In this document: piece by piece, positions 42,738-51,698 of the stretch
Numbering within the stretch: position 1 is the stretch's first letter
Layout of the letters: the number at the start of each line of letters is the position of its first letter
Notes under the pieces: generated by a model
What the model saw: the letters and a program-made list of their open reading frames with translations, nothing else
What the model was told of the DNA's origin: nothing
Databases searched by the model: none
Position numbers and translations under genes: made by a program
Assembly: GCF_023702225.1 (NCBI RefSeq)
Contig: NZ_JAMQCO010000002.1
Coordinates: forward strand, 334,326-398,325
DNA: 64,000 nucleotides
Reading direction: 5' to 3'
DNA from: Aureimonas altamirensis
GTDB taxonomy: Bacteria > Pseudomonadota > Alphaproteobacteria > Rhizobiales > Rhizobiaceae

Positions 42738-43465
42738 ACCAACTGTTCCTTCTGGTCTGGGTCTGCGCCGCTTCCGTCCATGAACTGGACGATCGCGCCG
42801 ATGGAAACAAGATATAGGCTCGTCAGAACGATCCCGCCCTTCACGATAACGGGCGCATCGAAATCGGTGAACAGCGCCCACAGGCCCAGAACCGACCAGA
42901 CGGCGAAGACGCCGAGATTGACGAGGCGGTATCGCTTTACCCGAACCGGATGCAGGAACTTGACCGGCGCGAAGGTCGTGACTGCGCAGAACAGCACGAC
43001 GATGAAGGCGACGATGGCAGGCGGCTGCACCGCGAACAGGGTGAAGACCACCATGTTCCAGGTAACGGGAAAGCCGCGGAAGAAATTGTCCTTCGTCTTC
43101 ATGCGCGTATCGGCATAGTAGATGGCGCTGGTGATGACGATCAGCGCCGCGGCGACGAAGGACCAAGCATGGCCGATAAGCCCCGACTGGTACAGGGCGA
43201 AGGCCGGAATCATCACATAGGTGGCATAGTCGATGATCGAATCCAGCATGTCGCCCGACCAGTCGGGCAGCACGCGCTTGATGTCGATGCTGCGGGCCAG
43301 GGGCCCGTCAATTCCATCCACCAAAAGGGCCAGCCCCAGCCAGGCGAACATCGCCACCCAGCGCTCTTCGGCTGCGGCGATGATGGACAGGAAGGCCCAG
43401 AAGGCTCCGCTGGCCGTCAGCAAGTGCACGGAGAATGCGCGCCATTTTTCGTATGTCGTCACCAC
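42734..43465 (-). CDS. pcs: Phosphatidylcholine synthase
   Basis: Pcs condenses CDP-diacylglycerol with choline directly to phosphatidylcholine in the inner membrane, a route typical of rhizobia and relatives. The 243-residue protein has AFSVHLLTASGAFWAFL, the CDP-alcohol phosphotransferase motif VDGIDGPLARSIDIK...WSGDMLDSIIDY, FALYQSGLIG, SAIYYADTRMKT and NFLHPVRVKRY-like LHPVRVKRYRLVNLGVF, with about eight helices. The start is probably GTG at 43465 (a second GTG follows at once); the frame to 43582 is rejected on composition. Confidence 0.92.
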   Translation of the reverse strand: MVTTYEKWRAFSVHLLTASGAFWAFLSIIAAAEERWVAMFAWLGLALLVDGIDGPLARSIDIKRVLPDWSGDMLDSIIDYATYVMIPAFALYQSGLIGHAWSFVAAALIVITSAIYYADTRMKTKDNFFRGFPVTWNMVVFTLFAVQPPAIVAFIVVLFCAVTTFAPVKFLHPVRVKRYRLVNLGVFAVWSVLGLWALFTDFDAPVIVKGGIVLTSLYLVSIGAIVQFMDGSGADPDQKEQLV

Positions 43466-43667
43466 GTTGCCGGACCGAGCCTCTTTGTTGTCTGTGCCGC
43501 CTCCGGGCAGCCTATGGCATGAACGTTCACGGGTCGCACCTTGTAGTGCAAGGCGCAAGCGTTTGAAAACGCCTGCACGCATATTTCCCGCGCCGCCCTG
43601 GCTCTATCGCAACAGCGGTCGGTATGCGCTACATCGCCATTGCATGAAACGAGCGATCGGAGTCGGC

Positions 43668-44861
43668 ATGAGACGAGACGTCGCAGTGATCGGTGCCGGC
43701 CTTGCCGGCCTTTCGGTCGCGCTGGCCTTTGCGGACGAGGGATTCGATGTCGCGCTTGCGGCCCCGGCGCCCGCACCCGACGGGCGCAGCACCGCCCTGT
43801 TCGGCCGCTCCGTCACCTTTCTTCAGCGTCATGGGCTGGAAAAGCCCGTCCGCGAATGCGGAGCGCCCCTGGCCATCCTTCGAATCATCGACGATACCGG
43901 CCGTCTGCTGCGTGCGCCGCCGGTGGAATTCCGCGCCGCCGAAATCGGCCTCGACGCCTTCGGCATCAACGTGCTGAACGCCGACCTGACCGAACTTCTG
44001 GTGGAACGCCTGCGCCTTCATCCACGCGTCACCTGGCACGAGAGCATGCTCCAGTCCATGGAAAGCGGCGTGGATGCCGTCAGCATCACCCTCGAGAACG
44101 GGGCCCGGGTTCAGGCCGGGCTGGTCGTCGGCGCCGATGGTCGCAACTCGCCCGTTCGCACCTATGCCGGCATCGGCATAAAACGCTGGTCCTATCCGCA
44201 GACGGCGATCGTCCTCAATTTCCGCCACGCGCGCCCGCATTCCAACGTTTCGACGGAGTTTCACAGGCGGGCGGGGCCGTTCACCCAGGTTCCCCTGCCG
44301 GGCGAGCGGTCTTCCCTTGTCTGGGTCGAACGCCCGGAGGCGGCCCATACCCTCGGCTCCATGCCGGCTGAAACGCTCTCGTCCATGGTGGAGGAGCGCC
44401 TTCACTCCACGCTCGGTGCGGTGTCGGTGGAAGACGGTGTCCAATCCTTTCCGCTGTCGGGCGCGCGCGCAATGCGCCTGACCGCACCGCGCATCGCACT
44501 CGTCGGCGAGGCTGCGCATGTCTTTCCGCCCATCGGAGCGCAGGGACTGAACCTCGGCATGCGGGATGCGGAGGATATCGTGGCGGCCGCGACACGGCAT
44601 CGCGACGATGTCGGCGGCGCGGCCATGCTGGCCAGCTACGAGGCAAGCCGCAAGGCCGACGTGACGCTCCGCACGATGGGGGTGGACCTGCTCAATCGAT
44701 CTCTGCTGGCCGATATGCTTCCCGCCCAGATCGCCCGGTCGGCAGGCCTTGGGATGCTTTCGGCGCTGAGCCCACTGCGTCGCTTCGCGATGCGGGAGGG
44801 CGTCGTTCCCGGCGCGGGCGTGGCGGGGTTGCCGCGGTCGTTGAGAGGCGCAAGCGAGTAG
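43668..44861 (+). CDS. UbiH/Coq6-like FAD-dependent monooxygenase
   Basis: This 397-residue flavoprotein hydroxylase has the N-terminal FAD motif VAVIGAGLAGLSVALAFADEG, the GADGRNSPVRTYAGI motif and the C-terminal FAD motif LVGEAAHVFPPIGAQGLNLGMRDAEDI. It resembles the ubiquinone-ring hydroxylase group; which ring position, if any, cannot be read here. The ATG at 43668 follows CGGAG; a second ATG lies at 43644. It is divergent from pcs. Confidence 0.88.
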   Translation: MRRDVAVIGAGLAGLSVALAFADEGFDVALAAPAPAPDGRSTALFGRSVTFLQRHGLEKPVRECGAPLAILRIIDDTGRLLRAPPVEFRAAEIGLDAFGINVLNADLTELLVERLRLHPRVTWHESMLQSMESGVDAVSITLENGARVQAGLVVGADGRNSPVRTYAGIGIKRWSYPQTAIVLNFRHARPHSNVSTEFHRRAGPFTQVPLPGERSSLVWVERPEAAHTLGSMPAETLSSMVEERLHSTLGAVSVEDGVQSFPLSGARAMRLTAPRIALVGEAAHVFPPIGAQGLNLGMRDAEDIVAAATRHRDDVGGAAMLASYEASRKADVTLRTMGVDLLNRSLLADMLPAQIARSAGLGMLSALSPLRRFAMREGVVPGAGVAGLPRSLRGASE

Positions 44862-44897
44862 CTTGTACCGGTTGCCGGGCCGCGCTATCGGTCGCAC

Positions 44898-45239
44898 ATG
44901 GCACCAGCACAGCCGATCCAGAAAGCGCGATTCCATCTCGGACAGGTCGTCCGCCACCGGATGTTCCCGTTTCGCGGCGTCATATTCGATGTAGACCCCG
45001 AGTTCGACAATACCGAGGAATGGTATCTGTCGATTCCGGAAGAGGCGCGCCCCCGCAAGGACCAGCCCTTCTACCATCTCTTCGCCGAGAATTCGGAAAG
45101 CGACTACATCGCCTACGTCTCGGAGCAGAACCTGGAACTCGACGAGAGCGGAGCGCCGGTCAATCATCCGCAATTGGCGGAGATGTTCGACGGCCCCGTC
45201 GATGGCGAGTATCGCTTGAAACCCGCCCACCGCAATTGA
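44898..45239 (+). CDS. hspQ: Heat shock protein HspQ (YccV-like, hemimethylated-DNA-binding fold)
   Basis: This 113-residue protein matches HspQ/YccV: KARFHLGQVVRHRMFPFRGVIFDVDPEF, EEWYLSIPEEARPRKDQPFYHLFAE and YIAYVSEQNLELDESGAPVNHPQ. In enterobacteria HspQ is a Lon activator and affects DnaA; its role here is inferred. It is 36 bp after the monooxygenase gene and followed by a strong hairpin. Confidence 0.92.
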   Translation: MAPAQPIQKARFHLGQVVRHRMFPFRGVIFDVDPEFDNTEEWYLSIPEEARPRKDQPFYHLFAENSESDYIAYVSEQNLELDESGAPVNHPQLAEMFDGPVDGEYRLKPAHRN

Positions 45240-45260
45240 GATACAGTCAGACAAACGAAA

Positions 45261-45288
45261 GGGCGCCTCGCGTCGCCGCGAGGCGCCC
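45261..45288. terminator. Bidirectional terminator between hspQ and the IalB-family gene
   Basis: A perfect 12-bp stem (GGGCGCCTCGCG, 45261-45272; CGCGAGGCGCCC, 45277-45288) with a 4-base loop lies between the two convergent genes. T-rich sequence follows on each strand (TTTCGTTTG on minus; a short CTTTC on plus). Confidence 0.75.
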
Positions 45289-45311
45289 CTGAACTTTCGG
45301 CAGTCGGCGCG

Positions 45312-45929
45312 TTACTGCGCGTTCCCGCCTTCGATCGCCTGGTTCTGTGCGTCCTCGAACCGCTTGCGGCGGGCTTCCGCCTGATTCTGGAGGGCTTCGT
45401 TCAGCTGCTGCTGACGCTGTTCCAGCTCGGGCTGCTCGCGTGCCGGACCGTCATAGGCCTGGGTGAAGCCCTGCAACGTCACGTTGATCGGGTTCGGCTG
45501 GCGCTGGAAGTTGGTCGACGTGACCTTCAGCGTTCCGCCGCGCTTCATGGAATTGACCATGGCGTCGGACAGCTCGACCTCCGCGATGCAGCGGTCGGGG
45601 AAGCAGACGGAATAGTTCAGCGTCTGCGGGGCGTTGGTGTCGATCTGCAACTGCACGCCGGCGGGGATGACCCGGCCCGTGGGCACGACCGCCTGAAGCA
45701 CCTTCTGGTTCACCTGTCCCGATACGTTGATCAGGTTGACGGCGGTGATGAGCTGGCGCGTATCCGCGATCATCGTGTACTGCGTGTTGCAGATCTGGTT
45801 TTCGCCCTGCGGCGTGCAGACCTTGAACCATTCGGCCGGAACGGACTGCGCCAAGGCGCCGGTCGCCGGCAGGACAGCCGCGCCCAGCACAGCGAAGCCG
45901 GTGGCAAGGGCAAGGCGGTGAAAGTTCAT
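45312..45929 (-). CDS. Invasion-associated locus B (IalB) family protein
   Basis: The 205-residue secreted protein has a signal peptide (LALATGFAVLGAAVLPATGALAQ) and an IalB domain: WFKVCTPQGENQICNTQY, RVIPAGVQLQIDTNAPQTLNYSVCFPDRCIAEVEL and KVTSTNFQRQPNPI. Four cysteines suggest two disulfides. A Gln/Glu/Arg-rich coiled coil follows at the C-terminus (about 165-205). The family is named from Bartonella but is widespread in non-pathogens. A TTG five codons upstream (45944) with GAGGAAG before it is an alternative start. Confidence 0.88.
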   Translation of the reverse strand: MNFHRLALATGFAVLGAAVLPATGALAQSVPAEWFKVCTPQGENQICNTQYTMIADTRQLITAVNLINVSGQVNQKVLQAVVPTGRVIPAGVQLQIDTNAPQTLNYSVCFPDRCIAEVELSDAMVNSMKRGGTLKVTSTNFQRQPNPINVTLQGFTQAYDGPAREQPELEQRQQQLNEALQNQAEARRKRFEDAQNQAIEGGNAQ

Positions 45930-46140
45930 GAAGCGGGTTTTCAAAGCCAGTCTTCCTCTCGGCAATTCTGTCGTCCCGGCACCTGGACGTTCCCTTAACG
46001 GGTAAGCCCGTGTTTCGCAAATGAGGCCGTTTAAAGACCCATCATGCACTGGAACGCTGCGATAGCTCCAACCGCTGCGGTAGGCAAGCGGCTGATATTC
46101 CGATAATTTCGCGAGCATCGATTTCCAGGGGACCGCTTCA

Positions 46141-47985
46141 ATGCCAATGGCCTCGAAAGCCTTGCACGCCGCTGCAGTGGCGGCTTGTCTTCTTCTTTCG
46201 CCCGGTGGCGCAGCGGCCGCCGGGACGGCCCCGTCGCATGCCATTGCAATGCATGGAGAACCGGCCCTTGCCGACGGCTTCTCCGCCTTTCCGTTCGTAC
46301 GGCAGGATGCGCCCAAGGGCGGCCGCATGGTGTATGGCGTAGTCGGCGATTTCGACAATCTGAACCCCGTCACGGTGCGCGGCGCCTTGACCACGGCCCG
46401 CGGAATTTTCGCCGACACCGAGTTCGGCAATCTGGTGATCGAGCCGTTGATGCTGCGTTCTCCGGACGAGCCGTTCACTCTCTATGGCCTGATCGCCGAA
46501 TCGGTCGAGACGGATGCCGAGCGCAGTTTCGTGGAGTTTACGCTCAACCCGAAGGCAAGGTTCAGCGACGGCAGCCCCGTGCGGGTCGCGGATGTGCTCT
46601 TCACCGTCGAAATGCTCAGGCAACAGGGCGTCGTGCGCCCGCAATATACAAGCTGGCTGTCGCGTGTTTCGCGTGTCGACACGGTCGGCGAGCGGGGTAT
46701 CCGGTTCACCTTCAATGAAAAGGCCGACCGCGAGCTTCCGCTGCTTCTGGCGGGCCTGCCCGTCCTGCCCGAACACGGCTTCGCACGCGACGGTTTCGGC
46801 AACACGACCCTGAAACCCATCATCGGCTCCGGCCCCTACACAATCGCGTCCGTGCAGCCGGGTCAGCGCATCGTCTACAAGCGCAACAAGGATTATTGGG
46901 CGGCCGATCTGCCGGCAAAGCGCGGCCTGGACAATTACGACGAGATCGTCGTCGAGTATTTCCGCGATGCGAACTCCCAGTTCGAAGCCTTCAAGAAGGG
47001 GATCTTCTACCTCTATCCCGACGCAAATCCGCGCCACTGGCGCACTGCCTACAATTTTCCGGCCGTGCATGACGGCTCGGTGGTGCGCGAAGTCTTCGAA
47101 ACGGGTCGCCCCGCCGTTCTGAACGCCATGTTCTTCAATACCCGCCGGCAGACCTTCGAGAATCCCCGTGTTCGCGAAGCCCTCTCCATGCTGTTCGATT
47201 TCGAATGGGCGAACGCCAATCTGTATTACGGCGCCTACGAGCGGACGTCGGGCTTCTTCGACAACACGACCCTGTCGAGCCTGGGACGCCCCGCCAGCGA
47301 CGGCGAACGCGCCTTTCTGGCGCGTTACCCCGGCCGTGTCGCCGACAGCATCCTCCATGGAGAATGGCGCCAGCCTGTTACGGACGGATCCGGCAGCGAC
47401 CGCCGTATCCTTCGCGAGGCCCTGAGCCTTCTGCAAGCGGAAGGCTACCGCTTCGACGGAAGCCGCCTGGTGGATTCCACGGGCCGCCCCCTCTCCTTCG
47501 AGATCCTCGTCCAGACGCTCGAGCAGCAACGCGCCGCGCTCGGCTACCAGCGCACCCTGGCCCGCATCGGGGTCGACGCCAATGTCAGGCAGGCCGACGA
47601 CGCGCAATATCAGCTACGCAAGCAGAGCTTCGACTACGATGTCCTGTTTTCCGCTTTCAACGGGACTCTGTCGCCAGGCGCCGAGCAGGCGGGCCGTTGG
47701 GGAAGCGCGGCGCGCGACGCGCAAGGCTCGTTCAACTATTCCGGCGTCGCCGACCCCGCAGTAGACGCAGCCATCGACGGTATCGTCCAGGCCCGCACCC
47801 GGGAGGACTTCGTCGACGCCGTGCGCGCCTACGACCGTATCCTGATCTCGGGGTTCTATGTCGTGCCGCTGTACTACCTGACGGATCAGTGGCTGGCGCG
47901 CTGGAGCTTCATCCGCCACCCCGATACGACGCCGCTGACCGGTTACTACCTGCCGTCCTTCTGGCGCGAGACCGAGGGCAGTTGA
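46141..47985 (+). CDS. ABC transporter periplasmic binding protein, YejA/oligopeptide type
   Basis: The 614-residue SBP_bac_5 protein has a signal peptide (MPMASKALHAAAVAACLLLSPGGAAAAG) and the YejA-like opening HGEPALADGFSAFPFVRQDAPKGGRM. It continues with IGSGPYTIASVQPGQRIVYKRNKDYW and AMFFNTRRQTFENPRVREALSMLFDFEW. YejA members bind peptides such as microcin C or muropeptides. No permease or ATPase gene is adjacent, so it depends on a transporter elsewhere. The 3' end overlaps the convergent TfoX gene by 77 bp. Confidence 0.9.
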   Translation: MPMASKALHAAAVAACLLLSPGGAAAAGTAPSHAIAMHGEPALADGFSAFPFVRQDAPKGGRMVYGVVGDFDNLNPVTVRGALTTARGIFADTEFGNLVIEPLMLRSPDEPFTLYGLIAESVETDAERSFVEFTLNPKARFSDGSPVRVADVLFTVEMLRQQGVVRPQYTSWLSRVSRVDTVGERGIRFTFNEKADRELPLLLAGLPVLPEHGFARDGFGNTTLKPIIGSGPYTIASVQPGQRIVYKRNKDYWAADLPAKRGLDNYDEIVVEYFRDANSQFEAFKKGIFYLYPDANPRHWRTAYNFPAVHDGSVVREVFETGRPAVLNAMFFNTRRQTFENPRVREALSMLFDFEWANANLYYGAYERTSGFFDNTTLSSLGRPASDGERAFLARYPGRVADSILHGEWRQPVTDGSGSDRRILREALSLLQAEGYRFDGSRLVDSTGRPLSFEILVQTLEQQRAALGYQRTLARIGVDANVRQADDAQYQLRKQSFDYDVLFSAFNGTLSPGAEQAGRWGSAARDAQGSFNYSGVADPAVDAAIDGIVQARTREDFVDAVRAYDRILISGFYVVPLYYLTDQWLARWSFIRHPDTTPLTGYYLPSFWRETEGS

Positions 47986-48298
47986 CGGCTCGATGTCCCG
48001 CTCCACGGGCCACGGCGACCCATTCGGCCGCCGTCTCCGGGTCGTCGAACGCCTCGGGCGGGCAGGAGTAATAGGGCATCTTCACGGGCTTGCGCCCGGA
48101 CGCCTGGTAGACGAAAGGCGTGGAACCCGCGGCGACATAGGCCGCCTCGGCCACGGCATCCGATTTCAGGAAAAGCGTGTCGAAGGCGACGAGGGCTATG
48201 ATGACATCCCCGTCATAAATGCCCTGTCCACCGAACATGCGGCGGATGCGAAGATCGGCGACGGAGCCGAACAGCTCTTCTATATCGCCGCGGTCCAT
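47909..48298 (-). CDS. TfoX/Sxy N-terminal domain protein
   Basis: The 129-residue protein has the TfoX N-domain: RRMFGGQGIYDGDVIIALVAFDTLFLKSD, then PFVYQASGRKPVKMPYYSCPPEAFDDP. The C-terminal ~25 residues are Arg/Ser-rich and encoded within the overlap with the convergent binding-protein gene. The single-domain form is common in rhizobia and is not evidence of competence. It lies just downstream of sufA. Confidence 0.85.
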   Translation of the reverse strand: MDRGDIEELFGSVADLRIRRMFGGQGIYDGDVIIALVAFDTLFLKSDAVAEAAYVAAGSTPFVYQASGRKPVKMPYYSCPPEAFDDPETAAEWVAVARGAGHRAVNCPRSRARRTAGSNRSAASYRGGG

Positions 48299-48304
48299 CG
48301 CGGA

Positions 48305-48685
48305 TCAGGCTTCGGCCTGCTCTAGACGCGAGCGATCCGCCGGCTGCAGTTCGACGGACTCGCCGCAGCCGCAGGCCGATGTCTGGTTGGGATTGTTGAA
48401 GACGAAGCCGGTGCGCAACACCGACACCTCGAAATCCATCACCGTGCCGAGCAGAAAGAGCACGGCCTCCGGCGATATGAAGACGCGGGCGCCGTCCTTT
48501 TCCACCACATCCTCGCCGGCGACGGGGCAATCGGCGAACTCGATCGTATATTCCATGCCCGCGCAACCGCCGCGCTTGACGCCGATCCGAAGCCCGGCGC
48601 CTTCCACGCCGCCGCGCGTCTCGACGATTTCACGGACGCGGCCGGCAGCCGCCTCGGTCAGGCTCATGATGGCGAAGCGGCCCAT
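48305..48685 (-). CDS. sufA: Iron-sulfur cluster assembly A-type carrier (SufA/HesB)
   Basis: SufA receives clusters from SufBCD and passes them to apoproteins. The 126-residue protein has the three conserved cysteines: VKRGGCAGMEY and SACGCGES near the C-terminus. MGRFAIMSLTEAAAGRVREIVE is the usual N-terminus, which sets the start at 48685 rather than 48709. It is the last clear member of the Suf operon. Confidence 0.9.
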   Translation of the reverse strand: MGRFAIMSLTEAAAGRVREIVETRGGVEGAGLRIGVKRGGCAGMEYTIEFADCPVAGEDVVEKDGARVFISPEAVLFLLGTVMDFEVSVLRTGFVFNNPNQTSACGCGESVELQPADRSRLEQAEA

Positions 48686-48767
48686 GACAGAAACCTCTTT
48701 CCTTTGCATTCCCGCCCAAGATGGCGATGGCCGGGCTTTCAGGCAAGCGCCGAGGGCGCTTCCTGCG

Positions 48768-49151
48768 TCAAAACCAGCCGACGGCGACCTGCGCTTCCTC
48801 GCTCATCCGCTCGGGCGTCCACGGCGGGTCGAAGACGATCTCGACACGCACCAGTTGGATGCCCTCGACGGAGCTTACGGCATTCTCCACCCATACCGGC
48901 ATCTCGCCGGCGACCGGGCATCCCGGCGCGGTCAGCGTCATCTGGATATCGACCGTGCGGTCATCCTCGATATCGATCTTGTAGATCAGCCCGAGTTCGT
49001 AGATGTCGGCCGGAATCTCCGGGTCGTACACCGTCTTCAGGGCCGCCACGATATCTTCCGTCAGCCGGGCGAGTTCGTCCGGCGGTATGGCGGAAGCCGG
49101 GGGCATGTCCCCCGCCGCCGTATCGGCCTTCTGTTCCATCGCGTCCGTCAT
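48768..49151 (-). CDS. sufT: SUF system assembly protein SufT/PaaD-like (DUF59/MIP18)
   Basis: This 127-residue DUF59 protein works in Fe-S maturation with Suf. Its core is ALKTVYDPEIPADIYELGLIYKIDIEDD, VDIQMTLTAPGCPVAGEMPVWVENAV and VEIVFDPPWTPERMSEEA. The N-terminal 25 residues are acidic and variable. The start at 49151 lies 11 bp after the sufS stop and follows TTGAAGGACGAACCT. Confidence 0.9.
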   Translation of the reverse strand: MTDAMEQKADTAAGDMPPASAIPPDELARLTEDIVAALKTVYDPEIPADIYELGLIYKIDIEDDRTVDIQMTLTAPGCPVAGEMPVWVENAVSSVEGIQLVRVEIVFDPPWTPERMSEEAQVAVGWF

Positions 49152-49162
49152 AGGTTCGTCCT

Positions 49163-50404
49163 TCAAGCGAAGAAGCGTCTGGCTTTGTCCAGCGCTTCGG
49201 CGAGTGCGTCGACTTCGCCCATCGTGTTGTACATAGCAAAGGAGGCCCGGCATGTGGAGGTTACGCCGAAGCGCCGCAAGAGCGGCTGCGCGCAATGCGT
49301 GCCGGCGCGGACCGCAACGCCCTCGCGGTCGATCACCATCGACACGTCATGCGCGTGGATGCCCTCCAGGTCGAAGGACACGATCGCGCCCTTTCCCGGT
49401 GCGGTCCCGTAGATGCGCAGGCTGTTGACCGCCGACAAGCGCTCGTGCGCGTAGGCGCCGAGCTCGGCCTCGTGCGCGGCGATACGCTCTCGCCCCACGG
49501 CCTCGATGTAATCCAGCGCCGCGCCGAGGCCGATGGCCTGCACGATCGGCGGCGTACCGGCTTCGAAACGGTGTGGCGGCGCGTTGTAGGTGACGGTATC
49601 CTCCGTCACCTCGGAGATCATCTCGCCGCCGCCGTTGAACGGGCGCAGCCGGTCCAGCGCCTCGGCCCTGCCGTAAAGGATGCCGATGCCGGTCGGGCCA
49701 TACATCTTGTGCCCCGTGAACACGTAGTAGTCGCTGCCGAGGGCCTGCACGTCCACGGGCATATGCACCGCAGCCTGGCTTCCGTCCACAAGCACGGGAA
49801 CGCCCTGCGCATGGGCAAGATCCACCACTTCGCGAACGGGCGTCACCGTGCCCAGGACGTTGGACATGTGGGTCATGGCCACCAGCCGGGTGCGTGGGCC
49901 GATCGCCCTTGCGAAATCCTCGACCGCGATGGAACCATCGTCGGCGACCGGCACGAAGACGAGCTTCGCGCCCTTGCGCTCGCGCAGGAAATGCCAGGGC
50001 ACGATGTTGGAGTGATGCTCCATCACCGTCAGCACGATCTCGTCGCCCTCGCCGATGTCGTCGGCCAGCCCATAGGAAACGAGGTTGATCGACTCCGTCG
50101 CCGAGCGGGTGAAGACGATTTCGTCCGCATGTGCGGCATTCAGGAAGCCGCGAACCTTTTCGCGCGCCAGTTCGAAAGCGTCCGTCGCCTTGTTCGACAG
50201 AAAGTGCAGGCCGCGATGAACATTGGCATAAGAATGCGCATAGCTGTCCTGGATCACATCCAGCACCTGCCGCGGCTTCTGCGCGGATGCGCCATTGTCG
50301 AGGTAGACGAGCGGCTTGCCGTACACCACCGTCTCGAGGATCGGGAAGTCCCGGCGTATCGCCTCGACGTCGTACCGGGCGCGTTTATCCAGTTCGAGGG
50401 CCAT
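49163..50404 (-). CDS. sufS: Cysteine desulfurase SufS
   Basis: SufS is a PLP enzyme releasing sulfur from cysteine as persulfide for cluster assembly (class II desulfurase). The 413-residue protein has VYLDNGASAQKPRQVLDVI, the PLP-binding lysine in YYVFTGHKMYGPTGIGILYG and the active-site cysteine in VRAGTHCAQPLLRRFG. No sufE was seen in the window. It lies between sufD and sufT on the minus strand. Confidence 0.95.
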   Translation of the reverse strand: MALELDKRARYDVEAIRRDFPILETVVYGKPLVYLDNGASAQKPRQVLDVIQDSYAHSYANVHRGLHFLSNKATDAFELAREKVRGFLNAAHADEIVFTRSATESINLVSYGLADDIGEGDEIVLTVMEHHSNIVPWHFLRERKGAKLVFVPVADDGSIAVEDFARAIGPRTRLVAMTHMSNVLGTVTPVREVVDLAHAQGVPVLVDGSQAAVHMPVDVQALGSDYYVFTGHKMYGPTGIGILYGRAEALDRLRPFNGGGEMISEVTEDTVTYNAPPHRFEAGTPPIVQAIGLGAALDYIEAVGRERIAAHEAELGAYAHERLSAVNSLRIYGTAPGKGAIVSFDLEGIHAHDVSMVIDREGVAVRAGTHCAQPLLRRFGVTSTCRASFAMYNTMGEVDALAEALDKARRFFA

Positions 50405-50469
50405 CGGCGGCTGTGTCCTTCGCTTTCAGGGCATGGTCGGCGCGGCGGCCAAGCCGCCGCACCGCCGGC

Positions 50470-51696
50470 TCAATGGGTGGCCAGCCAGTGGTCGATGCGC
50501 GCTTCCAGCGCCACGACCGCATCCTCATGCTCGATCTCTTCCACGACCTCGTCCACGAAAGCCTTTACCAGCAAGGCCCGGGCCTCGCGCTCCGGGATGC
50601 CGCGCGACATCAGGTAGAAGAGGTGGTTGGCGTCGATTTCGCCGGCCGTCGCGCCATGTCCGCACTGCACGTCGTCGGCGAATATCTCCAACTCCGGCTT
50701 GGCGAAGAAATCGCCTTCGTCGGACAGAAGCAACGAGTTGCAGGCCAGCCGCGCGTCGGTCTTCTGCGCGCCCTTGGCAACCTTGATCATGCCCTGGAAG
50801 ACGCCCTGTCCACCCATGACCACATTGCGGAAGATTTCCGTCGCGGTCGTATGGGCCACGCTGTGGGTCAATGTCGTGGTGACGTCCACATGCTGCCCCT
50901 CGGCAAGCAGGTTGACGCCGCGGATCTGGATATCGGCACCCTCGCCGACCGTCTCGCAATGCACTTCCTGGCGCACGAGCGCGCCGCCGGCATTGAGCAC
51001 GAACATACGCAACTTCGAATTCGCGCCGAGCCGGACGGTCAACTGCCCGAGATGCGTTTCGCCACGGCCCTTCTCCTGATCGACGATCCAAAGAATGTCG
51101 GCGTCCTCACCCAGATCGACCTCTCCGACCAGTGTGGACAGGGAACCCGCCCCGGACGGCGATACGCGTTCCACGAAAGTGGCGCGCGCGCCCTTGCCGA
51201 CCGTTACCCGCGTGAAGGCCTGCGCGCCGGCAGCGCCCGGTGCCGCACGAAGCTCCACCGCGTCGGAAAGCACTGCACCCGAGGCAATTTCGATCTGCGA
51301 TCCGGTTGCACCCAACGCCGCATTCAGCACCCGGATGGTGTCATGCGGACGGTCCAGATGATTGAGCGCGCGGTTCCACTCCGGAATCCGGGTCGAGCGC
51401 GATACGGTCAGCCCCTCGCGGGCGATCGTTTCGCCGGAGCCGGCTTCCACCACGACGCTGTGAGGAAGCAGCGGCGCCAGGATGCTTTCGGCCTCTTCCC
51501 CCGCAGGAGCGGCAGCCTGCATGGCCCGATCCAGCAGAACCCTAAGGTCGGTGTAGTGCCATGCCTCGACGCGGCGGCTGGGCAGCCCCGCGTCGCGCAG
51601 GGCCGCCAGGGCCTCATGCTGGCCGCTGCCGGCTTCCGCGCGCTCGATCAGCCGCAGTTCCGCGGGTGTCTTCTTCGTCGCTATCGGTGCCGACAT
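50470..51696 (-). CDS. sufD: Fe-S cluster assembly protein SufD
   Basis: SufD is the non-cluster scaffold partner of SufB in the SufBC2D complex. The 408-residue product ends with the shared SufB/D core: ADDVQCGHGATAGEIDANHLFYLMSRGIPEREARALLVKAF. The first ~120 residues are the variable N-terminal part, including RRVEAWHYTDLR. A TTG at 51702 overlapping the sufC stop (TTGA) is an alternative start two codons earlier. Confidence 0.93.
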   Translation of the reverse strand: MSAPIATKKTPAELRLIERAEAGSGQHEALAALRDAGLPSRRVEAWHYTDLRVLLDRAMQAAAPAGEEAESILAPLLPHSVVVEAGSGETIAREGLTVSRSTRIPEWNRALNHLDRPHDTIRVLNAALGATGSQIEIASGAVLSDAVELRAAPGAAGAQAFTRVTVGKGARATFVERVSPSGAGSLSTLVGEVDLGEDADILWIVDQEKGRGETHLGQLTVRLGANSKLRMFVLNAGGALVRQEVHCETVGEGADIQIRGVNLLAEGQHVDVTTTLTHSVAHTTATEIFRNVVMGGQGVFQGMIKVAKGAQKTDARLACNSLLLSDEGDFFAKPELEIFADDVQCGHGATAGEIDANHLFYLMSRGIPEREARALLVKAFVDEVVEEIEHEDAVVALEARIDHWLATH

Positions 51697-51698
51697 GC

